Part shown: in pieces, positions 9,478 through 19,618 of the stretch
Numbering within the stretch: position 1 is the first letter of the stretch
Layout: the number at the start of each line of letters is the position of its first letter
Origin: Homoserinibacter gongjuensis
GTDB lineage: Bacteria; Actinomycetota; Actinomycetes; Actinomycetales; Microbacteriaceae
Length of the DNA stretch: 64,000 nt
Assembly (NCBI RefSeq): GCF_030161875.1
Contig: NZ_BSVA01000001.1
Span: forward strand, 434,001 to 498,000
Direction: 5' to 3'
Translations under genes and position numbers: made by a program
The notes under the pieces: generated by a model
Databases searched by the model: none
What the model saw: only the letters and a program-made list of their open reading frames with translations
Told to the model about the DNA's origin: nothing

Positions 9478-9912
9478 ATGCCCCGATCTGCGCCCCGCGC
9501 ATCCACGCGACTGGGGTACCGCGATCGCCACGGCCGCGGCATCCGGTCGGCCGTGACGGGCCCCCACCTGCCCATGCTGCGCACCCGCATCGACTTCTTC
9601 GACGCGTGCGTGGCATCCGCCGTGGAGTATCTGCGCGCGCTCTGGCCCGAGGAGCTCACGGGGGTGCGCATCGACGTGGCGTCGTTCCCGCCGGGCGAGC
9701 AGGGCCCGGATGGTGTCGACCGCTGGCGCACGGATGCGCGCACCCGGCGCGTGGTGCTGTACCGCGTACCCATCCAGCGTCTCGCGATCCTGCACCGCGA
9801 CGACGACTGGCACCGCCGCTCCTACATCGAGAGCTGCGTGTTCCGTGCCGTCGCCGAGCTGCTCGGCAAGGACCCGTGGGACATCGCGCCCGAGCGCTAC
9901 CGGCACTTCTGA
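9478..9912 (+). CDS. Rv3259-like zincin-fold protein ('metallopeptidase family', degenerate motif)
   Basis: Protein of 144 residues starting MPRSAPRASTRLGYRDRHG, orthologous by position and length to Mycobacterium Rv3259. It belongs to the small zincin-like group annotated as metallopeptidase family. I see no HExxH motif: the corresponding C-terminal helix reads IESCVFRAVAELLG, so catalytic zinc binding is unlikely. It is preceded by a leaderless-type TAGACT -10 six bases before ATG and stands convergent to the next gene with 9 bases between. Role unknown; conserved linkage is with manB and whiB2. Confidence 0.7.
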   Translation: MPRSAPRASTRLGYRDRHGRGIRSAVTGPHLPMLRTRIDFFDACVASAVEYLRALWPEELTGVRIDVASFPPGEQGPDGVDRWRTDARTRRVVLYRVPIQRLAILHRDDDWHRRSYIESCVFRAVAELLGKDPWDIAPERYRHF

Positions 9913-9921
9913 GGCGGTGCC

Positions 9922-11092
9922 TCAGCCCGACGTCGGCGCGTTGAGTTCGGCCGCCCAGTCGCGGATCGCCTGCCGCTCCGTTGCGTCGCACACGTAGCCG
10001 TACCCGAGCGTGACATTGCCCTGCCTGAGCGACCACTCGTCGAGCACCGTCAGCGAATAGCAGTCGGCCATCTTCTCGTTGCTGCCCTGGAACAGGCCGC
10101 TCGCGAGCAGCCGGTCTGCCGCGCTGCTCCCGTCGTCGAACCGCGCGGCGTCGGCGGCCTGGTAGACGTGCGCGAGCTCGTGCGTGACGACCATCCGCTT
10201 CTGCCAGTCGCCCGGCAGCTCGAGCTCCGACGCGAGATGGATCGTGAGCGGATCCGACCTCATGGTGCACCCGATCGATCCGTCCCCCGCCCGCAGGCCT
10301 CGGCCGCGTCCCAGCGCACGTCGATGAAACCGTCGCCCGCCTCATCGACGAGCTGCTCGGTGAGGGTCCCGGATGCGTTCACGCGGCGGTCCCGCGCCGT
10401 CGCCACCGCGACCTCCAGCTCGTCGCGGAACTCCCGCATCCGCTCCGCGATCGAGCGCGCGTGGGCCTCCGACATCGGCCTCTCGGCGGCCTCCCGCTCG
10501 AGCCCGCGCACGAATCCCTCGTTCAGCACGAGCGGCGCCACGGGGTTGCCGATGAGCTCCACGGCCAGCTCGTCGTAGGCGGCGCGATCGGCGTGGTAGC
10601 TCGCCAGATGCTCCTGCGCCCTCCCGTCGTCGCCGGCCTGCGGCACCGCCGGGCGATCGTCGCGCGACGAGGGCGAGGGCTCGCCGAGCCCTGCGAGCAC
10701 CGAGGCGATCACGACGAGCACCACGATCCCGACGACGAGGAGGCACCCGCATCCGCCGAGCCACCATCCGATGGCGGTGCGGCGGGCGGGCGGCACGGGC
10801 GCGGATGCTGCACCGGGTGGGGCGTACGGCGCCGTCCCCGGGTGCGGGGCCGGGGCCGTCGGTGTGGGCTGCGGGGCGGGCGGGGGCTGCGGGGCCGGCG
10901 GCGGTGCCGCCTGCGGTACGCCGCCGGGATTCACCGTCGCGATCCACTGCCGCAGTTCCGGGTACGCCTGCGGGTTCACCCAGATCGTCGGATGCAGATC
11001 CCAGCGCCGCGCGGCGACCTCCGCGAGCACGCGAGGCGGCACCCGGGGTCGGCTGCGGCACGCGCTTCCGAGTCGGCGGACCCATCCGTCAT
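9922..11092 (-). CDS. LRV-domain membrane protein with extracytoplasmic HExxH domain (two frameshifts)
   Basis: One gene split in three frames. The N-terminus MTDGSADSEARAAADPGVPP continues, after a restored base at about 11041-11047, into VLAEVAARRWDLHPTIWVNP, a leucine-rich-repeat-variant (LRV) module common in actinobacteria. Next come a Pro/Ala-rich linker, a membrane helix (WLGGCGCLLVVGIVVLVVI), a mostly helical outer domain, and after a second lost base (about 10290) MRSDPLTIHLASEL with VVTHELAHVYQAAD. HELAH plus the downstream Glu of NEKMADCYS form a plausible zinc site. About 390 residues. It could be a membrane-anchored protease; the substrate is unknown. The DUF5719 gene lies 34 bases upstream on the same strand. 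Confidence 0.6.
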
Positions 11093-11126
11093 CGTCGCTT
11101 CGGCATCCGCGGTGTCGAGCCCGCCC

Positions 11127-12854
11127 TCACGGTCGGATCACGAGGGGACTGTCGGCGGCGCGCGGCGACACGATCGGGTAACCGGCCAGCTCTCCGCGTG
11201 CGGCGAACGTCAACGCGGCGGCCACGCCCTTCGCCCCGCTCAGCAGATAGCCCGTGTCGGCGTCGAGACCGACGGCGGCGGAACCCGCGGCCGGCACCTC
11301 GAGCGTGATCGCGGCACCCCCGTCGAGCGGCGTGAGCGTGAGGGTGTGCGCCACGCCGTCGGTTGCGGCGGCTACCAGCACGGGGGTGCCGGCGTCGGCG
11401 ACGGCGATCGCGACGTCTCCCGTGAGGCCGGATGCCGACGCGAACCAGGCGAGGTCCGCGTCACCGGGCTGGATGTCGCCGTCTGCATCCGTGGTGGGCG
11501 CCGAGCTGGTCGACGCCCGCACCGCGGCGACGACCGGCGCGTCGCCGCGCACCGTGACGGTGTAGCTGCCATCCGCGAAGGGTGTGGCACCGAGTTCGAA
11601 CGCCGTCGAGAGCGCCGTGTCGACCACCTGCCCGGCGGGCACCTGCAGGGGGAACGACGTCGCGGGTCCGTCTCCGGCGGTCGGTGTGACGCTCACCTCG
11701 ATGAACGCAGTCTCGTCGCCGGGATTGCCGACCCGCACGATCGTCTCGAGATCCTCGTAGCCCTCGAGGCCGAGCGAGCTCGCGACGCCCTCGGCATCCG
11801 CGATCCGCACCGCCGGGATCACGAGGTCGCGCGACGGCGCGGCGCCCGCCGAGACGAGATCGACGCCGCCCGGGTCGAGCACGCGCGTCACCGAGGTCTG
11901 CAGGGCGGCGACCACCTGGCCGCCGCGCGCCTCCACGTGCACCATGGGCGAGGTCAGATCGGGGGCGAACCCCGAGAGCGCGAGCACGCGCTGGCCGTTG
12001 GCTGGCACCGCGATGCCCTTCATGCCGGGCGCCGAGATGGCACCCGATTCACCCCACATCGTCACCTCGACCTCGGCCTCGACGGCCGTGGGGTTGGCGA
12101 GCAGCAACAGCGTGGTGCGACCGACGGTGGTGGCTCCGCCCACGAGCCAGGCGGAGCTCGTGGGCTCGCTGCATCCGGCGATCGCGAGGCCGCGCAGGCC
12201 GCCCTGGCCGTCGAGCTCCTGCGACTGGGCGGCCGCGAGCACGGCGTCATCGGATGGCGCCACGCGCAGCAGGGTCGGCGCGCTTGTGCTTCCGCCGCTG
12301 TCGGCATCGCTCGTCGCAAGCGGCGTGCGGCTGGGGCTGCCCGTGGCGGCCACCGTGAGCTCGGGGCGACCGACGGCGAAGGGCTGGCCCGCGTTGGCTC
12401 CCGTCTCATCTCCCAGGCGGAGCGTCGCACCCGGGCAGAGCGCCAGCAGGTCGGCGGGCTCGGGCTCGACGGTCGTGGCCAGCGGCGTGATCCCGAGCGT
12501 GGGAAGCGGAACCAGACCGACCGCGGCGATGACCGCGGCGGCGGCCGCCATCCCCGCGAGACCACGGACGACGCGCAGCGAGATGACCGTGACCGTGCGG
12601 CCCATGCCCGGCGCGCTGCCCGCCTCGGGGGCGGCGTCCGCGGCAGCGGGCTCGGGCTCGCCGAGCTCGGGCTCGGCGGCGGTCTCGGCATCCGACGTCG
12701 AGTGGGCCGAGTCGGTCGAGTCGGTCTCCACGTTCGCGTCCTCGGTCGCCACGTTGCCGTCGTCGGTCTCGCCCGCCGGGGGCGCGACCGACTCGGAGCT
12801 CGTCGGCGTCGCATCCGCGTCGGGCGTGAGGTCGGGGCGCTCGTCGTCAGCCAT
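11127..12854 (-). CDS. DUF5719 family membrane-anchored extracellular protein
   Basis: Protein of 575 residues starting MADDERPDLTPDADATP. It has an acidic, Ser/Thr/Glu-rich cytosolic N-terminus of about 110 residues and one membrane helix (GLAGMAAAAAVIAAVGLVPL). The long outer domain is rich in beta-type repeats such as LLLANPTAVEAEVEVTMWG and VRVGNPGDETAFIEVSVTP. This is the DUF5719 arrangement found directly downstream of the giant GT2-type membrane protein in Microbacteriaceae and relatives. Start overlaps the upstream gene by 8 bases, so the two are translationally linked. Function unknown; likely acts with the glycosyltransferase in envelope glycan assembly. Confidence 0.68.
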   Translation of the reverse strand: MADDERPDLTPDADATPTSSESVAPPAGETDDGNVATEDANVETDSTDSAHSTSDAETAAEPELGEPEPAAADAAPEAGSAPGMGRTVTVISLRVVRGLAGMAAAAAVIAAVGLVPLPTLGITPLATTVEPEPADLLALCPGATLRLGDETGANAGQPFAVGRPELTVAATGSPSRTPLATSDADSGGSTSAPTLLRVAPSDDAVLAAAQSQELDGQGGLRGLAIAGCSEPTSSAWLVGGATTVGRTTLLLLANPTAVEAEVEVTMWGESGAISAPGMKGIAVPANGQRVLALSGFAPDLTSPMVHVEARGGQVVAALQTSVTRVLDPGGVDLVSAGAAPSRDLVIPAVRIADAEGVASSLGLEGYEDLETIVRVGNPGDETAFIEVSVTPTAGDGPATSFPLQVPAGQVVDTALSTAFELGATPFADGSYTVTVRGDAPVVAAVRASTSSAPTTDADGDIQPGDADLAWFASASGLTGDVAIAVADAGTPVLVAAATDGVAHTLTLTPLDGGAAITLEVPAAGSAAVGLDADTGYLLSGAKGVAAALTFAARGELAGYPIVSPRAADSPLVIRP

Positions 12855-15669
12855 CGGTGTCCTCGTCGAAGGTCGTGGCCGCCGGCTCGTCGAGCGACGA
12901 CTGCGTCTGCACCACCCGGCGGCGGCGGCGGGTCGGGATCGCGAGCAGCAGCGCGATGAGCACGACGACGGCCTGCGCCGCGAGCACGCCGTAACCGTAG
13001 GCCCCGCGCGACGGCGGTTCGGTGTCGTCGCGCTCGAGGTCGTCGAACACCCACAGCGAGCCGTAGCCGCTCTCGCTCGCGGCCGCGAACTGGGGTGCCG
13101 CGTCGAGCGAGGCGACCGCGCGCTCCCGCACCGCCACGGCATCCGGCTGCTGCGGGTCGGCCGCCGTCACGAGCACGAAACCGATCTGGAAGTGCTGCAG
13201 ATCCGCGACGGGGTCGAACCCGCCGCGCGAGGCGAGGTTGCCGGCGAGTTCGGCGAGCGCGCGATCCTCGTCACCGACCTCGGTGCGACCGGCGTGCAGG
13301 GCCGACTGGTCGTCGAGGGTCGTTCCCTCGCCGCGCTGCAGCTCCGCGGCGAGTGAGCCGTCGGCCTCGGGGGTGAGCACGAGCGTGCCGAGGCCCGGAT
13401 CGCGGATGCCCGCGACGTCGGCGAGCGCGGGAAGCACCCGGCCGTCACCCGGATGCACGGGAACCGTTCCGAGCACGAGGGCGCCGAGCAGCGGCGTCAC
13501 CGCCAGGATCGCCGCCACCACGGCGGCCGAGCCGACGCCCACGGCCGCCCGGCGGATCGCCTCGAGCCCCACGATGGCGGCCCCCACGAGTCCCAGCCAG
13601 TAGAGGCTGAGCGGCGCACCGGGCCACGGGCCGGTCGCCGTCGCTCCGATGGTGGTCACCTGCACCTGCGCCGCGAGCCACGCTGTCGCGAGACCGCCCG
13701 CGGCCACCGCGAGCGCGGGGATCGAGCGCCGGGCACCGGGAAAGAACAGCGCCAGCAGGGCGAGGGCCGCCACGGGGGCCAGCAGCACCGCCGTGAGCAG
13801 TGCACCCCAGCCGGTCGGCAGGCCGAACGCGGTGAGGATGCCGTCCCAATCGGCGAGGTCGGCATCCGGGTGCCCCACGAGCAGGCCCCAGCCGGAGGTC
13901 GGGGTGTACGGCTGCACGAGGCCGGGGTCGGCGAGCACGGCGAGCGGCGTGCCGCGGTTGAGGGCGCTGAGCACGAGGGGCGCGAAGAAGACGATCGCGG
14001 GGATCGGTACGCCGATGATGCGGGCGAAGCCGCGCGGTCGGGCGAGCGCCCACACGATCACCGCGAGCAGCAGCACCGGTGCGAGCACGGGCGAGGCCGC
14101 GGTGATCGCCAGGAAGAGCAGCGACGCGGCCGCCGAGGCGCTCCACGAGCGTGAGCCTTCGATGAGGGCGAGAGCGAACCACGGCAGCAGCACGTGCACG
14201 AGCACGGCGCCGATCCGGCCCTCGCCGAGCGCCGCCAGGAAGGCCGGCGCGGCGATCCACAGGATGGCGGCGGCCACGGGGGCCACGCGCGCTCGCTCAG
14301 GCGGGTCGCCGCCCACCACGCCCCGAGCGCCGCGAACGGCATCGCGGTGATCCACAGCAGCACGATCGCGTACGAGGGATTCCACCAGGTGCTCGAGCCG
14401 AGCACGGCCCACAACGCGGTCGCGGGGTCGGCGGCTCCCGAGAAGCCCACGCCGATCTCGCGCCATCCCCAGCCGAGGCGCGACCAGAGCTCGGATGCCG
14501 TGGTGGCGAGCGGAGCGAGCCCTCCGCCTTCGAGCGTGGTCGCGCCGAGCAACCGCCACGACACGATGAGCCCCGCGAGGATCGCCGCCGCGACCACCCA
14601 GATGCCGCCGCCGAGGAAGGAGGCACGCACGAGGTCCGGTTCGCGCCCCGCACGGTCGTCGGCCTGGTCGCGCTCATGTGCCCGATGCTCACGCAGCTCG
14701 GCGCCGCGCATGCGCAGCGGGTCGACCGCGCGCCATCCCGCGGAACGCGCGCGCCTCAGCCGCGAGCGCGCCCCGGCACGCTGCCGTCGAAGGCCGCGCG
14801 GAACGCGGCCGAGATCTCGCCCGGAACCGCGCCCGGGCGCTTGGCCAGCAACTGCACGATCGAGCGCAGGAGGGCGAGCGGCAGCAGGCTCAGCCAGTGC
14901 AGCGGCACCGCGAGCGCGGGCGCGTACACGAAGCGACGGTGCAGTTGCGCCGTGCGGGCGATGCGGCGACGCACGCGCGCGGATGCCGGCCGCTTGCGGG
15001 CGACGTCCTCCGGCCGGCGGGCGCGCTCGACGCGGGCCGCGGGCACGCGCACCACACGATGACCCGCGAGCCGCACCCGCACGCCCAGGTCGAGCCCGGC
15101 ATCCGCCGACGGCAGCCCGGAATCGAGGCCGTCGACGGTCTGCCACACGCCGCGGCGCACGATCGCGCCGTCGACGGCGACGGCGAGCACATCGGTGACG
15201 GAGTCGTACTGGGCCTGATCGAGCTCGTCATCGACGAGGGCGACGGTTGCGCCGAGGCCCGACATCGTGACGCCGAAGGAGCGCAGTCGTGCGTGGTCGT
15301 CGGGGTCGACGAGTTTGGGGCCGGCGACGGCGACGGACGGCGCCACCTCGACGGCGGCGAGCAGCGCCTCGAGCGCATCGGGTGCCGGCGCGGAGTCGGC
15401 ACGCAGCAACCAGAGCCACTCCTGGGCGCCTTCGGCGGGGGCGCGGCCCGCAACGCCCGGGCGATGCCGACGCCGAAGGTGCCTCCCGTGGCGGTGACCA
15501 CCTGCGTCACCCCGGCACGTTCGAGGTCCTCGGGCGTGAAGTTCGTGGTGGGCTCGGCGACGACGACGAGCGCGTCGGGACGGCGCGTCTGGCTGGCGAG
15601 GGCGGCGAGGGTTCGGTCCAGCCACCGGTCGCCGTCGTGGACGACGAGGATCGCAGTGACTCTGGGCAT
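12847..15669 (-). CDS. large membrane glycosyltransferase: N-terminal GT2 domain plus polytopic C-terminus (three frameshifts)
   Basis: About 940-residue protein. The N-terminal GT-A domain starts MPRVTAILVVHDGDRWLDRT, the typical GT2 nucleotide-sugar binding opening, and has acidic metal/substrate positions further on (LLRADSAPAPDAL). The C-terminal part has ten or more hydrophobic segments (for example WVVAAAILAGLIVSWRLLG and LLFLAITAASPVLAPVLLLA), a soluble outer loop, and a final helix. Three lost bases split it, near 15447, 14771 and 14290; each restores continuous homology. The ATG at 15669 is favoured over a GTG at 15678 because a TAGCGT -10 lies 7 bases upstream. It belongs with the DUF5719 gene it overlaps. 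The acceptor is unknown. Confidence 0.72.
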
Positions 15670-15676
15670 CGCTCCC

Positions 15677-15682
15677 ACGCTA
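15677..15682 (-). promoter_or_regulatory. -10-like element (TAGCGT) for the large glycosyltransferase gene
   Basis: TAGCGT on the minus strand is 7 bases before the ATG at 15669, consistent with a leaderless transcript and used here to choose that start. Confidence 0.4.
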
Positions 15683-15752
15683 GGCGGGGGTCACCGGATC
15701 GGCCGCATCGCCACGCCCGTTCGGAGCCAGCTGCCTCCGATCGTGTCACGCC

Positions 15753-15791
15753 GGTTGAGGAGCGACCGCGCAGCGGCCGCGTCTCGAAACC
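15753..15791. repeat. REP-like palindromic intergenic element, copy C (single unit)
   Basis: GGTTGAGGAGCGACCGCGCA...CGCGTCTCGAAACC, nearly identical to unit 1 of copy B (7658-7696). It lies between the glycosyltransferase start and the 3' end of whiB2. Confidence 0.75.
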
Positions 15792-15807
15792 GGCGTCGCG
15801 GGTGCCT

Positions 15808-16140
15808 CTACGCCGTGCGACCGCGGCGCAGCTTGCGGCGCTCGCGCTCGCTCAAGCCGCCCCAGATGCCGAAGCGCTCATCGTTCTCGAGTGCGTACTC
15901 GAGGCACTGAGCGCGCACCGCGCATCCCGTGCAGATGCGCTTCGCGTCGCGCGTCGAGCCGCCCTTCTCGGGAAAGAAGGCCTCGGGATCGGTCTGCGCG
16001 CAGAGCGCGTCACTCTGCCACGCGAGCGGGTTGTCGTCCTCGTCGACGGCGGCCGTGGCGGGGCGCAGCCCCGGCATGCCGAGCCGAACGGGGTCGACGA
16101 ACCAGTCCTCGGGGACCGAGGGACGATAGTCGTTCCCCAT
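15808..16140 (-). CDS. whiB2: WhiB-family iron-sulfur transcription factor (WhiB2-like)
   Basis: Protein of 110 residues, Wbl family; binds a [4Fe-4S] cluster and acts with the primary sigma factor. The four cysteines are arranged as LC...ICTGCAVRAQC, followed by the GIWGG turn and a basic tail (ERRKLRRGR). The chosen start MGNDYRPS has GGGAGG eight bases upstream and a 38-base leader below a good sigma-70-type promoter. Position next to the manB block matches WhiB2 (WhmD), which controls septation and division in mycobacteria; that role here is inferred from synteny. Confidence 0.88.
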   Translation of the reverse strand: MGNDYRPSVPEDWFVDPVRLGMPGLRPATAAVDEDDNPLAWQSDALCAQTDPEAFFPEKGGSTRDAKRICTGCAVRAQCLEYALENDERFGIWGGLSERERRKLRRGRTA

Positions 16141-16184
16141 GTTTCCGCCCTCCCCTCGCGACACCGGCCGTCACGTTCCTGCTA

Positions 16185-16213
16185 ATTACACTCGTGTCAT
16201 TCATCCGCGTCAA
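16185..16213 (-). promoter_or_regulatory. sigma-70-type promoter of whiB2
   Basis: Minus-strand TTGACG (16208-16213) and TGTAAT (16185-16190) are separated by 17 bases. This is the closest match to a vegetative promoter in the window. It would give a leader of about 38 bases before the whiB2 ATG. Confidence 0.6.
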
Positions 16214-16323
16214 GTCGCGGAATGGTACTCGTGCCGCATCCGGGCGTGTCGCGACGCGCCGTGGAGTCCGGGTCTCAATTGGAACTCGAAGGTTCCCCGC
16301 CCCGCCCTGAGGCCTCGCTGCCC

Positions 16324-17291
16324 TCAGGTCTCGAGGCTCGCGGTACGAGCGGCCCACGCGCTCGCGACCATCTCGTCGAGCGTGTGCCGCATCCGCCAAT
16401 CCAGGTCGCGCGCCGCCAGCTCACCGGATGCGACGATGCGTGCCGGGTCGCCGGGGCGCCGCGCACCGATCTCGGGGGTGAACGCGATGCCCGTGACGCG
16501 CGCCATGGCATCCATGATCTGCTTCACGGATGCGCCGTCGCCGCTGCCGAGGTTGTAGGCGGCCTCGAGGGGCGCCCCGCGAGCAGTGCCTGAGCAGCCG
16601 CGACGTGCGCGAGCGCGAGATCCGCGACGTGCAGGTAGTCGCGCACGTTGGTGCCATCGGGTGTCGGGTAGTCGTCGCCGTTGATGCGGGGCGTACGGCC
16701 CTCGACGAGCGCGTCGAAGACGAGGGGGAAGAGGTTGTGCGGGCTCGTGTCGTAGACGTCGGGGTAGCCCGAGCCGACGACGTTGAAGTAGCGCAGCGAG
16801 GTATGCGCGAGCCCCGTCGCGACACCCTGGTCGCGCAGCAGCCACTCGCCGATGAGCTTGGACTCCCCGTAGGGCGAGGTGGGGCTCTTCGGGGTGTCCT
16901 CGGTCACGAGGTCTTGATCGGTGTTGCCGTAGACCGCCGCCGACGACGAGAAGACGATGCGGCCGACGCCCGCCTCATGCATGGCCGCGAGCAGCACGCG
17001 GGTGCCCTCGACGTTCTGCTGGTAGGTGTGCAGCGGCTTCTCGACCGAGACGCCCGCGTACTTGAATCCGGCCACGTGGATGACGCCATCCGCCCGGTGG
17101 TACCGCAGGGTGTCGAGCACAAGGCCGCCGTCGAGGATGCTGCCGTGCACGAACGGCACGTCGGGTGCCACGAAGCGTCGGTGGCCGCTCGAGAGGTCGT
17201 CGATCACGACGGCCGCGAGGCCCGCCTCCTGCAGGGCACGAACCACGTGCGCACCGATGTAGCCGGCACCACCGGTCACGAGCCAGGTCAT
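16324..17291 (-). CDS. galE: UDP-glucose 4-epimerase (one frameshift)
   Basis: Extended SDR enzyme interconverting UDP-glucose and UDP-galactose (or the N-acetyl forms), about 322 residues. The Rossmann loop TGGAGYIGAH, the Ser of SSSAAVYG and the catalytic pair in SPYGESK are intact. GSGYPDVYDTSPHNLFPLV and YPTPDGTNVRDY are typical of bacterial GalE. The break after AQALLAG is one lost base in the run near 16575-16578; restored it reads LLAGAPLEAAYNLGSGDG. A TAGCCT -10 lies 6 bases before ATG, so the message is probably leaderless. It can supply galactose units for wall glycan. Confidence 0.9.
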
Positions 17292-17297
17292 GCTTTC

Positions 17298-17303
17298 AGG
17301 CTA
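17298..17303 (-). promoter_or_regulatory. -10-like element (TAGCCT) for galE
   Basis: TAGCCT on the minus strand is exactly 6 bases from the galE ATG, and there is no Shine-Dalgarno. This predicts a leaderless start. Confidence 0.5.
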
Positions 17304-17360
17304 GCGGGCGGCGCCGGTGCCGTCCGCCCCTCCGTCCGTGCGCCCACCCCTCCCCCTTTG

Positions 17361-17449
17361 TGTCGAAAATGCAGGAGAACCCGGGCGTGTCGCGCCGGCG
17401 ATGCTCGCATCCACACGGATGAGCTCTCGGCACTCCTGCATTTTCGACA
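17361..17449. repeat. 89-bp element with 17-base perfect terminal inverted repeats
   Basis: TGTCGAAAATGCAGGAG (17361-17377) and CTCCTGCATTTTCGACA (17433-17449) are exact reverse complements with a 55-base centre. The arms are AT-richer than the surroundings. It sits between the divergent galE and GlxA-type regulator genes. No coding sequence is apparent. It could be a regulatory palindrome pair, a long hairpin or a small non-autonomous mobile element. Confidence 0.7.
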
Positions 17450-17523
17450 AACAGGCGGGTGCGCCGCAGTTCCTGCAGGTGGCATGATGTTGAGTGCCGT
17501 CAAAAAACAGCCAAGGAGTCGGG

Positions 17524-18475
17524 ATGCTCAAGAAGGTCGTCTGCCTCGCCCTGCCGGGTACCGCGCCGTTCGAGTTCGGCGTCGTGTGCGAGGTGTTCGG
17601 GATCGACCGCAGCGAGATGGGCGGCCCGAGCTTCGACTTCGCGATCGCCACCGCCGACCCCGGGCCCGTCGTCACGAGCCTCGGCTACTCGATGAACATC
17701 GAGAACGACCTCTCAATCGCCGCGGATGCCGACCTGATCGCCGTGCCTGCCCACCAGATCGGCGTCGTCGACGAGCGCTACCTCGACGTCGTGCGCGCCG
17801 CCGAGGCGCGGGGGCCTGGGTGCTGAGCGTGTGCTCGGGCGCCTTCGTGCTCGCGCAGGCGGGGTGCTCGAGGGGCGGCGCGCGACCACCCACTGGATGC
17901 ACACCGAGCGCCTCGCCCGCGAGTTCCCCGGCACCGTGGTCGACCCGGATGTGCTGTTCGTGCAAGACGGCAAGGTCGTGACCGGCGCCGGTACGGCGGC
18001 CGGCATCGACGCCGCCCTGCACATCGTGCGCGAGGAGTACGGCGCGACCGCCACCAATGTGATCGCCCGCCGCATGGTCGTGCCGCCGCAGCGCGACGGC
18101 GGCCAGTCCCAGTACATCCCGACGCCCGTGCCCGAGTGCCGCAGCGACTCGTTCGCGCTCGTCACCGAATGGATGCTCGAGAACCTCGACCAGGACCTCA
18201 CGGTCGACCAGCTCGCCCGTCGCGCGCTCATGTCGAGCCGCACCTTCGCGCGCCGCTTCCGTTCCGAGACGGGCACGACACCCGCCGCCTGGCTGAACCG
18301 TCAGCGCATCCTGCGAGCCCAGCAGGAGCTGGAGCAGACGGATGACGGTCTCGAGCAGATCGCCCAGCGCTCCGGCTTCGGCACCGCGGCCGTCATGCGC
18401 CACCACTTCCTGAAGGTGCTGCAGACGACGCCGACCGCGTACCGGCGCACCTTCGGGGCGCGCGCCGCGAGCTGA
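17524..18475 (+). CDS. GlxA-type AraC transcriptional regulator with DJ-1/PfpI domain (two frameshifts)
   Basis: About 317 residues: an N-terminal DJ-1/PfpI (GATase1-like) domain and a C-terminal AraC DNA-binding domain. The start MLKKVVCLALPGTAPFEFG has AAGGAG six bases upstream. The elbow VLSVCSGAFVLAQAG holds the conserved Cys, and the AraC part has two helix-turn-helices (TVDQLARRALMSSRTFARRF and the region QIAQRSGFGTAAVMRHHF). Lost G bases near 17812-17818 and 17860-17864 break the frame on both sides of the Cys elbow. Family members sense small metabolites and often control neighbouring catabolic genes; the ligand and targets here are unknown. Confidence 0.85.
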
Positions 18476-18498
18476 GGGGCTCGCGACGGTCGGGCGAC

Positions 18499-19618
18499 CT
18501 ACTCCCCGTCGACGCGACGAACACGGTGCCGGCACCGCGGATCCCGAGCCACTGCTCGTCGGCCACGAACACCGCCTGGCCGCGACCGACCGCGGGCCCG
18601 CCCTCGAGCGAGACCTCACCATCCGTGCACAGCACGATGGCGGGGCCACCGAGGCGCACCTCGACCCCGCGCTCCGCGGCGGCGCGCGAGACGACCGTCA
18701 TCTCGAAGTCGGGCACGGGCGGGCGGAACGCGAGCACCCCTCCTCGAGCTCCTGCGGTGCGAGGTATGGCGCGGGCGCCGGCCGGAAGTCGAGCACCTTG
18801 AGCAGCTCGGGCACATCCACGTGCTTGGGTGTCAGCCCGCCGCGCAGCACGTTGTCGCTCGAGGCCATGAGCTCGATGCCGAGCCCCTCGAGGTAGGCGT
18901 GGATGTTGCCCGCGGGCAGGTAGAGCACCTCCCCCGGGTGCAGTTCCACCGTGTGCAGCAGCAGCGAGAGGGCGATGCCGGGGTCGCCCGGGTAGTGCTC
19001 GGCGAGCGTGCGCACGGTCTGCCAGCTCGGCCCGTCGACCGTGGCGGAGGCCTCGACGACCGCATCCACGACATCCGCGACGCCCTCGCCCCGGCCGATG
19101 AGCCAGGCGAACACCGCCTCGATCGAGGTGTCATCGACGAGGCGATCGACGAGGGGGCGGATGCGCGGGTCGTCGGCAACCGGCGCGAGCACCGCACGCG
19201 TCTCGGCGACCGGCCGGAACCCGGAGAGCGCCCGGAACGGCTCCGACAGGGCGTAGATGAGCTCGGGCTTGTGAAAGGCGTCCTTATAGTTGCGCGTGGG
19301 GGCATCGAGCGAAACCCCGGCGGCGTTCTCGCGCGCGAAGCCCTCCTCGGCCTGCTCAGGGGTCGGATGAGCCTGCAGCGACAGCGGTGTGGCCGCGGCG
19401 AGCACCTTCAAGAGAAACGGCAGGCGCCCCTCGACGAGGTCGAGCAGGGTGCGCTCCTCCCCCGGCGCTCCCACGACGCGGGCGGGTGAACCCGGGTGTG
19501 CGCCGAGCCACAGCTCCGCCTGCGGCCCGCCGGTGGGCGCCGTACCGAGCAGCTCCGCGATCGCGGTGGTCGAGCCCCACGCGTAGTCGCGAGGCTCGTT
19601 GGTGATCTCGACGAACAT
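18499..19618 (-). CDS. manA: mannose-6-phosphate isomerase, class I (two frameshifts)
   Basis: Zinc cupin enzyme converting fructose-6-phosphate and mannose-6-phosphate, about 373 residues. MFVEITNEPRDYAWGSTTAI is the class I opening; zinc ligands are in LSLQAHPTPEQAEEG, HKPEL and PAGNIHAYLEG. The ATG at 19618 has AGGAG six bases upstream, better than a GTG at 19633. A lost base near 18737-18740 shifts the last 80 residues (FRPPVPDFEMTVVSR). A second near 18503-18506 removes the stop at 18499 and makes the frame run antisense into the regulator gene. With phosphomannomutase it gives mannose-1-phosphate for GDP-mannose. Confidence 0.9.

Noticed and set aside
9478..9912. Active zinc metallopeptidase
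   Set aside because: The HExxH motif is absent at the expected helix, so only the fold relationship is kept in the annotation.
10461..12959. 832-residue open frame antisense to the DUF5719 gene
   Set aside because: Its composition and lack of motifs mark it as the mirror of a real gene with strong third-position G+C.
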